This document shows positions 1 to 8,140 of a stretch of 64,000 bases of DNA, in pieces. Position numbers and translations under genes: made by a program. Position 1 is the stretch's first letter; every line of letters begins with the position of its first letter. Source of the DNA: Glo-17 sp964637835 (lineage in GTDB: Bacteria > Krumholzibacteriota > Krumholzibacteriia > LZORAL124-64-63); the NCBI GenBank assembly GCA_964637835.1, contig CAZWYF010000016.1, positions 11,585 through 75,584 of the forward strand, read 5' to 3'. The notes beneath the pieces were generated by a model. That model was not told where the DNA came from. It was given only the letters and a program-made list of their open reading frames with translations, and ran no database searches.

Positions 1-210
1 CCGCACCGCCCGGATCACCTGCACCTGGGTGCCGCGATCCTCGCGGGTGGCGGCCACGTCCAGCAGCACCAGCTCGTCGGCGCCCTGGGCCTCGTAGGCG
101 GCGGCCAGCTCGGCGGGATCGCCCACGTCGCGCAGGCCCTGGAAGCGCACGCCCTTGACCACGCGGCCGGCCCGCACGTCCAGGCAGGGGATCAGGCGGC
201 GGGTCAGCAT
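1..210 (-). CDS. hisF: Imidazole glycerol phosphate synthase, cyclase subunit (N-terminal part, cut by window edge)
   Basis: Only the first 70 codons are present. They read as a typical HisF N-terminus: RRLIPCLDV with the catalytic-loop Asp, then RVVKGVRF and GADELVLLD. HisF forms a (beta/alpha)8 barrel that takes ammonia from HisH and converts PRFAR to imidazole glycerol phosphate and AICAR, the fifth step of histidine synthesis, in the cytoplasm. The ATG at 210 lies inside the end of hisH (7-nt overlap), so the two subunits are translationally coupled. No hisA is found between hisH and hisF, unlike many operons; it may lie beyond the window. Confidence 0.93.
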   Translation of the reverse strand, partial: MLTRRLIPCLDVRAGRVVKGVRFQGLRDVGDPAELAAAYEAQGADELVLLDVAATREDRGTQVQVIRAVR

Positions 211-994
211 GCCCGGGCCTCCTGGCCGGCGTCGGCCCCGCCCTCGCCGTCNNNNNNNNNNNNNNNNNNNNNNNNNNNNNNNNNNNNNNNNNNNNNNNNN
301 NNNNNNNNNNNNNNNNNNNNNNNNNNNNNNNNNNNNNNNNNNNNNNNNNNNCGTCGGCCCCGCCCTCGCCGTCAGCCTCGCCCGCGGCGCCGCCGTCGCG
401 CGACCAGGTCCGGGCGCGGTCCAGCCAGCGGCCCAGCAGCGCGTGGCCCCAGCCGCCGGACAGCTCGGGATGGAACTGGCACGCGAGCTGGGGTCCGCGC
501 TCGAGGGCGGCGACGAACGCGCCGCCATGATCGGCCATCGCCGCGCGCCAGCCTTCGGGCACGTCGGTCAGGCGGTAGCTGTTGGCGAAGTAGGCGTACC
601 CGTCCTCCACCAGCTCGCCGCCACGGACCAGGTTCCAGCCCAGCTGCGGCCGCAGCACCCCCGGGCCGAAGGCGTGCACGGGCGCTGGCCACAGGCCCAG
701 GCCGCGGCGGCCGGGCGTCTCCTCGCTGGTCCCGGCGAGCAGCTGCAGGCCCAGGCACACCGCGAGCAGGGGACGACCGCTGCGGGCCCACGCCGCCACC
801 GGTCCGGCGAAGCCTGCCCGCTCGAGGCCGTCGAGACCGGCGCCGAAGCTGCCCACGCCGGGCAGCACCAGCGCGTCGGCCGCGGCGAGGTCGTCCGCGG
901 TGGCGGCCACGCGGGCCGGGGCGCCCGCGCGGGCGAGCGCGCCGAGGACCGAGGCCAGGTTGGCGGTCCCGGTGGGGACCATCCGGATCTCCAT
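204..994 (-). CDS. hisH: Imidazole glycerol phosphate synthase, glutaminase subunit
   Basis: A class I glutamine amidotransferase that supplies ammonia to HisF. Visible residues are the nucleophile Cys80 in LLAVCLGLQ and the catalytic pair in QFHPELSG (His175, Glu177). The frame is interrupted by a run of 100 N at 252-351; the 22 bp before and after the run are identical, and removing one copy plus the N gives a continuous 222-residue protein that stops at 204-206, overlapping the hisF start. The start ATG (994) shares its A with the hisB stop codon. The family is usually near 200 residues; the last 20 or so (Gly/Ala/Glu-rich) are an acidic tail with no clear role. Confidence 0.9.
252..351. 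other. Assembly gap (100 N) in hisH, probably zero length
   Basis: The 22 bases ending at 251 and the 22 bases starting at 352 are the same. Deleting the N run plus one copy (122 nt) restores the hisH frame through to its stop. This fits overlapping contigs joined with a default spacer. Confidence 0.85.
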
Positions 995-1575
995 CACAGC
1001 ACTCCCTTGGTGCTGGCGGGCACCGTGCCCGCCGGTCGCAGGGCCTGGCGCAGGGCCAGGGCCAGGGCCTTGAACGCCGCCTCGGCGCGGTGGTGGTCGT
1101 TCTCGCCGCGCAGGACGTCGGCGTGCAGGCAGAAGCGGCCGCTGAACGCCAGCGAGCGCAGCAGGTGCGGGATGTTCTCGCCGCTCAGGTCGCCCAGGCG
1201 CTCGCGGCGCAGGCCCAGGTCCACGGTGGCGTGGGGGCGGGTGGCCAGGTCCACCACGCCGCGGGCGAGGGCCTCGTCCAGCGGCGCGTAGGCCCAGCCG
1301 AAGCGGGCCAGGCCGGCGCGGTCGTCCAGGGCCCGGTCCAGGGCCTGGCCCAGCGCGAGGGCGCAGTCCTCGGCGGTGTGGTGGTCGTCCACCTGCAGGT
1401 CGCCGGTGCAGGCGAGCTGCAGGCCCCAGCCGGCGTGGCAGGCCAGGCTGTCGAGCAGGTGGTCGAGGAAGCCGAGGCCGGTGGCCAGCTCGCGCTCGCC
1501 GCCGCCCAGGTCCAGGCGCACGGTGATGGCGGTCTCGCGGGTCCGGCGGGTCAGCTCGGCACGGCGGCTGGTCAT
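994..1575 (-). CDS. hisB: Imidazoleglycerol-phosphate dehydratase (monofunctional)
   Basis: 193 residues, the length of the stand-alone dehydratase. The two metal-binding repeats are clear: DDHHTAED at residues 63-70 and GENDHHRAE near 158-165, with GFLDHLLDSLACH at about 35. It dehydrates imidazole glycerol phosphate to imidazole acetol phosphate, a Mn-dependent cytoplasmic enzyme. The N-terminal HAD histidinol-phosphatase domain of the enterobacterial fused HisB is absent, so a separate histidinol phosphatase is needed. The start overlaps the hisC stop (ATGA) and the stop overlaps the hisH start, so it sits in the middle of a coupled operon. Confidence 0.95.
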   Translation of the reverse strand: MTSRRAELTRRTRETAITVRLDLGGGERELATGLGFLDHLLDSLACHAGWGLQLACTGDLQVDDHHTAEDCALALGQALDRALDDRAGLARFGWAYAPLDEALARGVVDLATRPHATVDLGLRRERLGDLSGENIPHLLRSLAFSGRFCLHADVLRGENDHHRAEAAFKALALALRQALRPAGTVPASTKGVL

Positions 1576-3031
1576 CGAAGCACCTCCAGGAGCTGGTCGG
1601 GGTCGGCGAGGACGCGGCCGCAACCGGCCGCGGTGAGGGCGTCGGCCAGGGGCGGCGCCGCGGCCAGGCCGATGGGGATGGCTCCCGCGTCGCGGGCGGC
1701 GGCGGCGGTGGCGGGCCGGTCGGTGAGCAGCCAGCGGCGGTCCGGTCCGCCGGCCACCGGCAGGCCGTCGGTGACGGGCAGCCGGGCGGCGAGGCGCCCG
1801 ATCAGGGTGTCGGTCAGGACGGGGGACGACACCGCCAGGCTCAGCGCGCGCGGCGCCAGGGTGGCGGCGCAGGCCCGGCGCAGACGGCGCGCATGGTCCG
1901 GGTCGCCGGGCAGGCCGATGCGGAGCGTCCGGTCGCCGAGGCGACGGACGGCGATGCCGGCGCCGGCCAGGCCATCGGCCAGCCACGCCGCGCGCCGATG
2001 ACGGACCATGACGAAGTTCGCCTGCGAGGGGCCCACCTCGCCGCCGAGGCGGCCGAGGAGCGCGGCGAGCTGGCGGCGCTCGCGCCGCACCGCGGCCACG
2101 CGCCCGGCGAGGTGTTCGCCGCCGCCGGCCAGCCGCCGGCGGGCCAGCGCCAGGCCGGCGGCGCTGGTGGGGTACGGGCCGCCGGCCGCACGCAGGGCGG
2201 CGATCACGGCCGCGTCGCCCAGGCCGTAGCCCACGCGCCGGCTGGCCAGGCCCCAGGCCTTGCTGAAGGTGCGCACCACCAGCACCGAGGGCAGGCGGAG
2301 CAGCCCGGCGGTGGGGTCGTGGTCGGCGAACTCCACGTAGGCGAGGTCCACCACCAGCAGGGCGTGGGGGACGGCCGCGGCCAGCGCGGCGAGGTCCGCG
2401 GGTTCGGCCACCAGGCCGGTGGGGTTGTTGGGGGTCACCACGGCGATCAGGCCGGCCGACCGGCCGGCGGCCGCCTGCAGGTCCGCCACGGGCAGGGGCC
2501 CGGCGCGCCAGGGCACGGTGCGGACCTCCGCGCCGGTCCGGGCGGTGTACCGGGGCAGCATGACGAAGGTGGGATCGGTGATCACCGCCCGCCGGCCGGG
2601 GGCGAGGAAGGCGCGGCAGGCGCGGTCGAGAACGTCGTCGGCGCCCGCGCCGACCACCACCCCATCGGCCGGCAGGTCCCAGCGGGCGGCGAGGTCGCCG
2701 GCCAGGGCGGCGGTATCGGGGTAGGCCTCCTCGGCCAGCGACGCCGCGGCGTCCGCGGGCACGGCGTCCGCGGGCNNNNNNNNNNNNNNNNNNNNNNNNN
2801 NNNNNNNNNNNNNNNNNNNNNNNNNNNNNNNNNNNNNNNNNNNNNNNNNNNNNNNNNNNNNNNNNNNNNNNNNNNGTAGGCCTCCTCGGCCAGCGACGCC
2901 GCGGCGTCCGCGGGCACGGCGTCCGCGGGCCACCGCAGCCCGGCGCGGCCGTCGAGGATCAGGTCGCAGGGCGGTCCGCCGGTGGGCGGCCGGTAGGGAT
3001 CCGGGCGCCGGACCGCGGCGGGAATGCGCAT
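1572..3031 (-). CDS. hisC: Histidinol-phosphate aminotransferase with C-terminal extension
   Basis: A fold-type I PLP aminotransferase that makes histidinol phosphate from imidazole acetol phosphate and glutamate. Visible are PNNPTGLV, DLAYVEF and the PLP lysine in RTFSKAWGL. The 100-N run at 2776-2875 is flanked by two copies of a 55-bp sequence; collapsing them gives one 434-residue frame. An ATG at 3046 overlaps the hisG stop, but GAGGAGG sits six bases before the ATG at 3031, so I chose the latter. The aminotransferase fold should end near residue 340 after RTLRIGLPGD; roughly 90 further residues follow that resemble the C-terminal half of a HAD phosphatase (LLTDRPATAAAARDAGAIP) without the nucleophile Asp. 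Confidence 0.9.
2776..2875. other. Assembly gap (100 N) in hisC, probably zero length
   Basis: The 55 bases before the gap (2721-2775) are repeated exactly after it (2876-2930). Removing the N and one copy (155 nt) joins two partial frames into one HisC. The interval is not evidence for missing coding sequence. Confidence 0.9.
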
Positions 3032-3042
3032 CGCTCGCCTCC

Positions 3043-3930
3043 TCATGGCACGATCTGGCTCGGGCTGGTGACCACCACGTCGGTGCCGCCGCGCTGGCGC
3101 AGGACGGGGATCAGCGCCGGCAGGTCGCGGCGCGGGACCGCGGCCTTCACCGCGAAGTCGCCGTTGCCGTGCAGGGGGCTGACGGTGGGCTCGCGCATGC
3201 AGGGCAGCACGGCGATCACCTCGGCCAGCCGGGCGCCCGGGACGTTGACCTCGAGCATCACCCGCTCGCGCGCCGCCAGGACCGCGGCCACCAGCATGCG
3301 GAAGGACGCCACCCGCTCCTGCAGGACGGGGTCGTCCCGCAGGCCGGGCGCGGCGTAGAGGCGCGTGGAGGACCGGCCCAGCTCGGCGATGATCTCCAGG
3401 CCGTTGGCCGCCAGGGTCGATCCGGTGGCGGTGTTGTCCACGATGAGGTCGGCGTCCTCGGGGGGGAAGACCTCGGTGGCGCCGTAGGAGCGGACGAACC
3501 GCGCCGGCCAGCCCTGGGCGGCGAGCCAGCGGCGCGTGATCCGCTCGTACTCGCTGGCCACCACCAGGGGGCGGTCCGGCGGGGCGGCGGTGGGGTCCAG
3601 GCCGCGGGGCGCGGCGGCCACCAGGCGCACCGGATCGAGGCCGGTGTCCAGGACCTCGACCAGGTCGGCGTCCAGCTCGCGGACCCAGTCGGCGCCGGCG
3701 AAGCCCAGGTCGCGGGTGCCGGCCTGGAGCATCTCGATCACGTTCTGGGGCTTGAGGATCTTGACGTCGTGGCCGGGAGCGGCCAGGCGGGGTCGGTAGG
3801 CGCGGCCGCTGGCGCGCACGGCCAGGCCGGCCTCGCCCAGCAATGCGAAGACGCCATCCTGCATGCGGCCCTTGGGCAGGGCCAGGCGCAGGGGGCCGGC
3901 CGCGGCGGGGGTGGTCTGGTCGTCGGGCAC
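3043..3930 (-). CDS. hisG: ATP phosphoribosyltransferase, long form
   Basis: First enzyme of histidine synthesis, joining ATP and PRPP. The N-terminal catalytic part shows RLALPKGRMQDG and DLGFAGADWV, and the phosphate-binding VDNTATGSTLAANGL. At 295 residues it includes the C-terminal ACT-like domain (from about residue 225, MLEVNVPGARL onward) that binds histidine for feedback inhibition in long-form HisG, so no HisZ partner is needed. It starts with GTG at 3930, preceded by GGAGG at a spacing of 6. It is the first structural gene after the histidine-rich leader, and its stop lies in the translation-initiation region of hisC. Confidence 0.96.
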   Translation of the reverse strand: MPDDQTTPAAAGPLRLALPKGRMQDGVFALLGEAGLAVRASGRAYRPRLAAPGHDVKILKPQNVIEMLQAGTRDLGFAGADWVRELDADLVEVLDTGLDPVRLVAAAPRGLDPTAAPPDRPLVVASEYERITRRWLAAQGWPARFVRSYGATEVFPPEDADLIVDNTATGSTLAANGLEIIAELGRSSTRLYAAPGLRDDPVLQERVASFRMLVAAVLAARERVMLEVNVPGARLAEVIAVLPCMREPTVSPLHGNGDFAVKAAVPRRDLPALIPVLRQRGGTDVVVTSPSQIVP

Positions 3931-4009
3931 GTCGAGCCTCCGTCGTGATGACGGCGGCCAGCGGGACGGCGAGGTCGTGGAGAACGCGGGCGCGTGGCCC
4001 CGATACGAC

Positions 4010-4092
4010 GACGCCGGCCCGGGGGCCGGCGTCGGGATATCCTGCGAGGAACCTGCGTCAGGACATCAGCGACCGGCCCACCGGGCGGTGGG
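4010..4092 (-). promoter_or_regulatory. Putative histidine operon attenuator (alternative hairpins)
   Basis: Minus-strand RNA segments: 4092-4087 (CCCACC) can pair with 4082-4077 (GGTGGG); 4079-4073 (GGGCCGG) can instead pair with 4029-4023 (CCGGCCC); and 4033-4024 pairs with 4019-4010 in a perfect 10-bp GC stem with a 4-nt loop. The second pairing excludes both the first and the third, the antiterminator/terminator logic of his attenuators. Segment 1 lies just after the His codons of the leader peptide, where a stalled ribosome would cover it. The stem lacks a U tract, the main weakness; hisG begins 80 nt further on. Confidence 0.65.
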
Positions 4093-4131
4093 ATGATGGT
4101 GGTGCTGATGGATGGGGCGCCGGTTCGTCAT
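4066..4131 (-). CDS. hisL: Histidine operon leader peptide
   Basis: A 21-codon frame upstream of hisG with His at residue 8 and residues 10-13 (five of six consecutive codons) before a Pro, then a TGA stop. E. coli HisL is a 16-residue peptide with seven His in a row, also in front of alternative hairpins. A promoter (TTGACA-N17-TATCGT) ends 9 nt before the ATG, which would put the start codon 2-4 nt from the 5' end of the transcript, so it should be translated leaderless; no Shine-Dalgarno sequence is present. The role inferred is to measure charged tRNA-His. Too short for routine gene callers. Confidence 0.8.
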   Translation of the reverse strand: MTNRRPIHQHHHHPTARWAGR

Positions 4132-4140
4132 GATCCCACG

Positions 4141-4169
4141 ACGATAGGAATGATTCGCGACGCTGTCAA
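4141..4169 (-). promoter_or_regulatory. Promoter of the histidine operon
   Basis: A perfect -35 TTGACA at 4169-4164, 17 bp spacing, and TATCGT at 4146-4141 on the minus strand. The -35 box overlaps the stop codon of the tetR-type gene. The predicted transcript starts near 4134, just before the leader-peptide ATG. Confidence 0.7.
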
Positions 4170-4789
4170 GCTCCCGGCTCGCGCCGCGCCTCCAGCGGTG
4201 CGAGGAAGAAGCGCTCCACGTATCCCATGACCCAGTCCGTCCGCAGCGGCTCCTCGCGCAGGGCGGCCAGATCGATGAGTCCGTAGATCACCGCGTAGGC
4301 CAGGGTGGCCAGGGCCTCGGCATCCTCGCGAGGGATCTGCTCCGCCTGCATGGCCTCCTCGAGGTAGCCGCGGATGATCTGGCTGTGGTGGTCCGACTCG
4401 CGCTGCAACAGGCCGTCGGCGGTATCGGGATACTCGGTGCGGAAGATCCGCGAGAAGTGCGGGTCGCCCGAGAAGTAGTCCAGCGCGGCGCGCAGTCGCT
4501 GGCGCAGGCGCGCCAGTGGCGGCGCCGACGGGTCGATGGCCTCGGCGCTGACCTCGTTGAGCGCGCGCAGCCGGTCGCTCACCAGGCAGACGAAGAGGTT
4601 CTCCTTGTTCTCGAAGAGCGTGTAGAGCTTGCCCACGGAGCAACTCGCGGACGCCGCGATCTCGGCCATGCCGGCCTCGTTGTAGCCCTTCTCCGCGAAG
4701 ATGGCGGCGGCGGCATCGAGGACCGCCTCGCGATCGCGCGCGCGGCGGCGCTCCCGGCGTCCCCTGGTGTTGCTCTGCTGTCGCGACAC
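4166..4789 (-). CDS. TetR-family transcriptional regulator
   Basis: 207 residues with an N-terminal TetR helix-turn-helix at about residues 10-60 (AVLDAAAAIFAEKGYNEAG, then IAASASCSVGKLYTLFENKE) and an all-helical ligand/dimer domain. An ATG at 4795 sits only one base from GGAGG, whereas the in-frame GTG at 4789 has seven, so the GTG is preferred. The promoter reads GTGACA-N17-TATTTT. The ligand and targets cannot be told; it lies head-to-head with a sensor kinase and directly upstream of the his operon promoter, but nothing ties it to either by sequence. Confidence 0.88.
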   Translation of the reverse strand: MSRQQSNTRGRRERRRARDREAVLDAAAAIFAEKGYNEAGMAEIAASASCSVGKLYTLFENKENLFVCLVSDRLRALNEVSAEAIDPSAPPLARLRQRLRAALDYFSGDPHFSRIFRTEYPDTADGLLQRESDHHSQIIRGYLEEAMQAEQIPREDAEALATLAYAVIYGLIDLAALREEPLRTDWVMGYVERFFLAPLEARREPGA

Positions 4790-4832
4790 GTGCATTCCTC
4801 CCGCTGCGGTCCGATGGGCGAATCGAGGTTCA

Positions 4833-4863
4833 CAAAAATAGTGCGAGACGGGGCGACTGTCAC
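4833..4863 (-). promoter_or_regulatory. Promoter of the tetR-type gene
   Basis: Minus strand: GTGACA at 4863-4858, 17 bp, TATTTT at 4840-4835. The latter extends to TATTTTTG, a full match to the Bacteroidota -7 element TAnnTTTG. Confidence 0.6.
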
Positions 4864-4876
4864 CCCGCCGATCGCG

Positions 4877-4905
4877 TTGCCGGTTCAATGAAAGGAAGTT
4901 ATCTA
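4877..4905 (+). promoter_or_regulatory. Possible promoter of the hybrid kinase
   Basis: TTGCCG at 4877, 17 bp, TATCTA at 4900, 38 bp before the ATG. Matches are only moderate. Confidence 0.3.
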
Positions 4906-4943
4906 CGACGACAGGTCCCCACGCGCCCTTTCCCGGAGATCCC

Positions 4944-7900
4944 ATGGACCCCATCGTGCGCCGCGTGCTCATCATCGTCCTGGTCGTGGTCGCCCTCCAC
5001 TGGATCCTCGATGGGGTCTACCTCTTCACCAGCCAGCGGGCGGGCGAGATCAACGTTCCGGACGCGGCCGGCCCGTCGCTCCTGGGAGCCCTGGTCTCCG
5101 ACGTGCCGCGCTCGGTGCTCCTCGGTCGCCTGACCTTCACCGCCGCCATGGTGGTTCTCGCCAGCCTCGCGGTGGGATATCTCCGCCGCGCCGGCCGGCG
5201 CGAGTCCGATCTCCTCGCCCGTCTGCAGGACGACCTCGCCAACCGCCGCCGCGCCGAGGAGGCCCTCGCGCTCAGCGAGCGCCGCCTGCGGCTGATCACC
5301 GAGAACATGCAGGAGATCCTCTGGTTGCGCGTGGGCGACGAGCTGCACTACCTCAACTCCGCCTTCGAGCGCGTCTTCGGCGTGCGCCGCGATGCCCTCG
5401 GCGGCGCGGGTCTGCGCTCCTGGCTGCCCTGGATCCATCCCGAGGACCGCGACCGGGTGCGCCTGGCCCTGGACGAGGCCCTGGCCCATCACGCGCCCCT
5501 GGACCAGGAGTTCCGGATCGTCCGGCCGGACGGCGCCACGCGCTGGCTGCATGCGCGCACGGTCCACGTGGAGACCGATCCGGAGGGCACGCCCCTGGCG
5601 GTGGGCGTGGCCGCCGACGTGACCGGCCGGCGCCGCGCCGAGGATGCCCTGCGCTCCTCGGCGGCCCGCTACCGGTCGCTCTACGAGTCGGCCCACGTGG
5701 GCATCACCATCACCGAGCTCGGTGGCGGGCTGCTCTACGCCAACGCGGCCGCCGCGGAGCTCTACGGCGCGGGGTCGGTGCGCGAGCTGCTCGTCCACGC
5801 CCGGCAGCACGACGGCATCCGGGCCTTCTTCCACGCGCCGGGCGAGCGGGAGAGCTTCGTCGCCGAGCTCCAGCGCGATCCCCGTCACCGCGCCTCGCGG
5901 GTGCTGGACATGCGACGCCTGGACGGCCGGCAGGTGCAGCTGCACGTCTCCTGCGGTCTGCTGACCAATCCGGAGACCGGACGCCAGGAGATCTTCGCCA
6001 TCCTCGAGGACGTCACCGAACGCCTGCGCGCCGAGGCGGCCCTGCGGCGGAGCGAGGAGCGTTACCGGCGCCTGGTGCAGTTCCTGCCCGACGGCGTGCT
6101 GGTCCACGACGGCGACGTGGTCGTGTTCGCCAATCCCGCCGCGGCACGGATGCTGGGCACCGATCCCGAGGCCCTGGAAGGCGAGCCGCTGACCCGCCTG
6201 GTGGCGCCCCAGGACCGTGGTGCACTGGCCGCGGTGGACCCGCCCGCGGAGGGGCCCGCCCCGGTCCGGGGGCCGGACGAGGTCCTGCTCTGTCACCGCG
6301 CCGGCACGCTGGTCCCGGCCGAGGTCTCGAGCCTGCCGCTGGCCGATGCCGCGGGCCCGCGGACGCTGACGGTGCTCAAGGACCTGACCCGGATCCGTCG
6401 CGCCGGCGAGGAGATCGCCGCGCAGCAGGAGATCCTGGTGGCCCTGATCGAGACCATGCCGCTGGGCATCGTGGCCAAGGACCTGGACCACGATCTGCGC
6501 TACGTGGTCTGGAACGCCTACATGGAGCAGGAGCTGGGCATCACCAAGGATCAGGCCCTCGGGCGCACCGACCGCGACCTCTTCGGCGACGACCTGGCCT
6601 TCGAGCTGCGGCGCCAGGACCAGGTGGCGGCCAGCCGTGGCCTGCCCCAGGAGCTGGGCGAGCTGAACCTGAAGGTGGGCGGCCGGCGCCTCGACCTGCA
6701 CGTGGTGAAGGTGCCCGTGCGCGACGCCGACGGCCGCGTGACCCGCGTCTTCGGCCTGGTGGAGAACGTCACCCGTCAGAAGCAGCTGCAGGCGCGGGTC
6801 CAGCAGGCCAGCAAGATGGAGGCGGTGGGACGCCTGGCGGCTGCCGTGGCCCATGACTTCAACAACGTGTTGCAGGTGATCCAGGGCCACACCGAGGCCA
6901 TCGGGCAGGGGCTTCCCGACGGGACCGGCGTCACCGGCGAGGTGGCGCAGGTGCTCTCCGCGGTGGGACGGGCGCGGGAACTGGTGGCGCGCCTGCTGGC
7001 GTACAGCCGCTACGAGGCCCTGCAGCCGGAGATGCTCGATCCCGCGCAGCTGGTGGTCCAGCTCGTGGCCATGGCCCGGGGCGCCCTGCCGCCCGACGTG
7101 GAACTGGTGGTGCGCCATGGCCAGGACCTGCCGCTGGTCTACGCCGACCCCCAGCAGCTGGAACAGGCCCTGCTGAACCTCGTGCTCAATGCCCGCGACG
7201 CCCTGCCGGGCGAGGGACGCATCGAGATCGGCGTCGACGAGGTGCAGCTCGGGCGCGAGTTCCGGGCCACGCGGCCCTGGGCGCGTCCTGGACGCTACGT
7301 GCAGTTCACCGTGCGCGACAACGGCTGCGGCATCCCGCCCGACGCCCGCGATCACGTCTACGAGCCCTTCTACACCACCAAGGGCTTCGGCCAGGGCACC
7401 GGCCTGGGCCTGGCCACCGCCTACAACATCTGCAAGCACCACCAGGGGTACATCGACTTCGACAGCGAGCTGGACGTGGGCACGTCCTTCCACGTCTTCC
7501 TGCCGGTTCCGGAGACCGGGGCGGTCGACCACACCAGCGCCCAGGACGTCGTGGCCGAGGCTCCCGGTCGGGGCGAGCTGCTGCTCCTGGTGGAGGACGA
7601 CGACATGGTCCGCTCGCTGACGCGGCAGATCCTCGTCCGGGCGGGCTACCGCGTCCTCGAGGCGCGCGACGGCGAGGACGCCATGGAGCTGTTCATGGCG
7701 CACGCCGCGGAGATCGAGCTGCTGGTCCTCGACGTGGTGATGCCCCGCATGGACGGCCGGCTGCTGTACGACAACATCAGCGAGTTGCGCCCGGGGGTGC
7801 CCGTGCTCTTCTGCAGCAGCTATTCCGCGGACCTGCTGGAGTCCGAGTACATGCTGCAGGTAGGGGGCGAGCTCCTGGCCAAGCCCTACCGGGCGGCCGA

Positions 7901-7949
7901 CCTGCTGCGGCGCGTGCGGACCATCCTCGACCAGGCCGCATCCGGCTGA
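4944..7949 (+). CDS. Membrane-anchored hybrid sensor histidine kinase with four PAS domains
   Basis: 1001 residues. Two hydrophobic segments (about 5-28 and 63-82) bracket a short periplasmic loop, followed by a helical stretch and four PAS-like regions (about 110-230, 238-365, 370-490, 495-615). The dimerisation box has the phospho-acceptor His637 in AAAVAHDFNNVLQ; the ATPase domain shows NLVLNARDA, DNGCGIPPDA and GTGLGLATAYN. A receiver domain closes the protein, with EDDD near 875 and phospho-acceptor Asp930 in VLDVVMPRMDG, and the conserved Lys in AKPYR. Such HDFNN-type hybrid kinases sense through PAS domains and pass phosphate to their own receiver. No partner response regulator with an output domain is next to it, so its signal and target are unknown. 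Confidence 0.93.
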   Translation: MDPIVRRVLIIVLVVVALHWILDGVYLFTSQRAGEINVPDAAGPSLLGALVSDVPRSVLLGRLTFTAAMVVLASLAVGYLRRAGRRESDLLARLQDDLANRRRAEEALALSERRLRLITENMQEILWLRVGDELHYLNSAFERVFGVRRDALGGAGLRSWLPWIHPEDRDRVRLALDEALAHHAPLDQEFRIVRPDGATRWLHARTVHVETDPEGTPLAVGVAADVTGRRRAEDALRSSAARYRSLYESAHVGITITELGGGLLYANAAAAELYGAGSVRELLVHARQHDGIRAFFHAPGERESFVAELQRDPRHRASRVLDMRRLDGRQVQLHVSCGLLTNPETGRQEIFAILEDVTERLRAEAALRRSEERYRRLVQFLPDGVLVHDGDVVVFANPAAARMLGTDPEALEGEPLTRLVAPQDRGALAAVDPPAEGPAPVRGPDEVLLCHRAGTLVPAEVSSLPLADAAGPRTLTVLKDLTRIRRAGEEIAAQQEILVALIETMPLGIVAKDLDHDLRYVVWNAYMEQELGITKDQALGRTDRDLFGDDLAFELRRQDQVAASRGLPQELGELNLKVGGRRLDLHVVKVPVRDADGRVTRVFGLVENVTRQKQLQARVQQASKMEAVGRLAAAVAHDFNNVLQVIQGHTEAIGQGLPDGTGVTGEVAQVLSAVGRARELVARLLAYSRYEALQPEMLDPAQLVVQLVAMARGALPPDVELVVRHGQDLPLVYADPQQLEQALLNLVLNARDALPGEGRIEIGVDEVQLGREFRATRPWARPGRYVQFTVRDNGCGIPPDARDHVYEPFYTTKGFGQGTGLGLATAYNICKHHQGYIDFDSELDVGTSFHVFLPVPETGAVDHTSAQDVVAEAPGRGELLLLVEDDDMVRSLTRQILVRAGYRVLEARDGEDAMELFMAHAAEIELLVLDVVMPRMDGRLLYDNISELRPGVPVLFCSSYSADLLESEYMLQVGGELLAKPYRAADLLRRVRTILDQAASG

Positions 7950-7970
7950 ACCGCCAGGTATCCCCACGGG

Positions 7971-8000
7971 GGCGGGGTGTCGCCGCCCGGGGACACCGCC
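7971..8000 (+). terminator. Possible terminator after the hybrid kinase
   Basis: GGCGG and TGTC can pair with GACA and CCGCC across a GC-rich loop, with a 2-nt bulge on the left arm. No T tract follows. Confidence 0.35.
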
Positions 8001-8140
8001 AGGGCTGGCTCCGTCACGAGGATTGCGTGCATAGTGGACGGTGCGACAAGGACTTGGATGGTCCTGGCGTGCGTCGGCGATGTGGCACCCGTCCTGCAAT
8101 GAGGAGGTCGGATCATCCCTCGAGCGTGGAGGTCGACGCC

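Noticed and set aside
3031..3046. Upstream ATG at 3046 as hisC start
   Set aside because: It overlaps the hisG stop, but its own sequence provides the GAGGAGG ribosome site for the ATG at 3031.
4166..4789. TetR-type gene as regulator of histidine synthesis
   Set aside because: It has its own promoter and is only adjacent; the his genes have their own promoter and attenuator, and no palindromic operator is seen between them.
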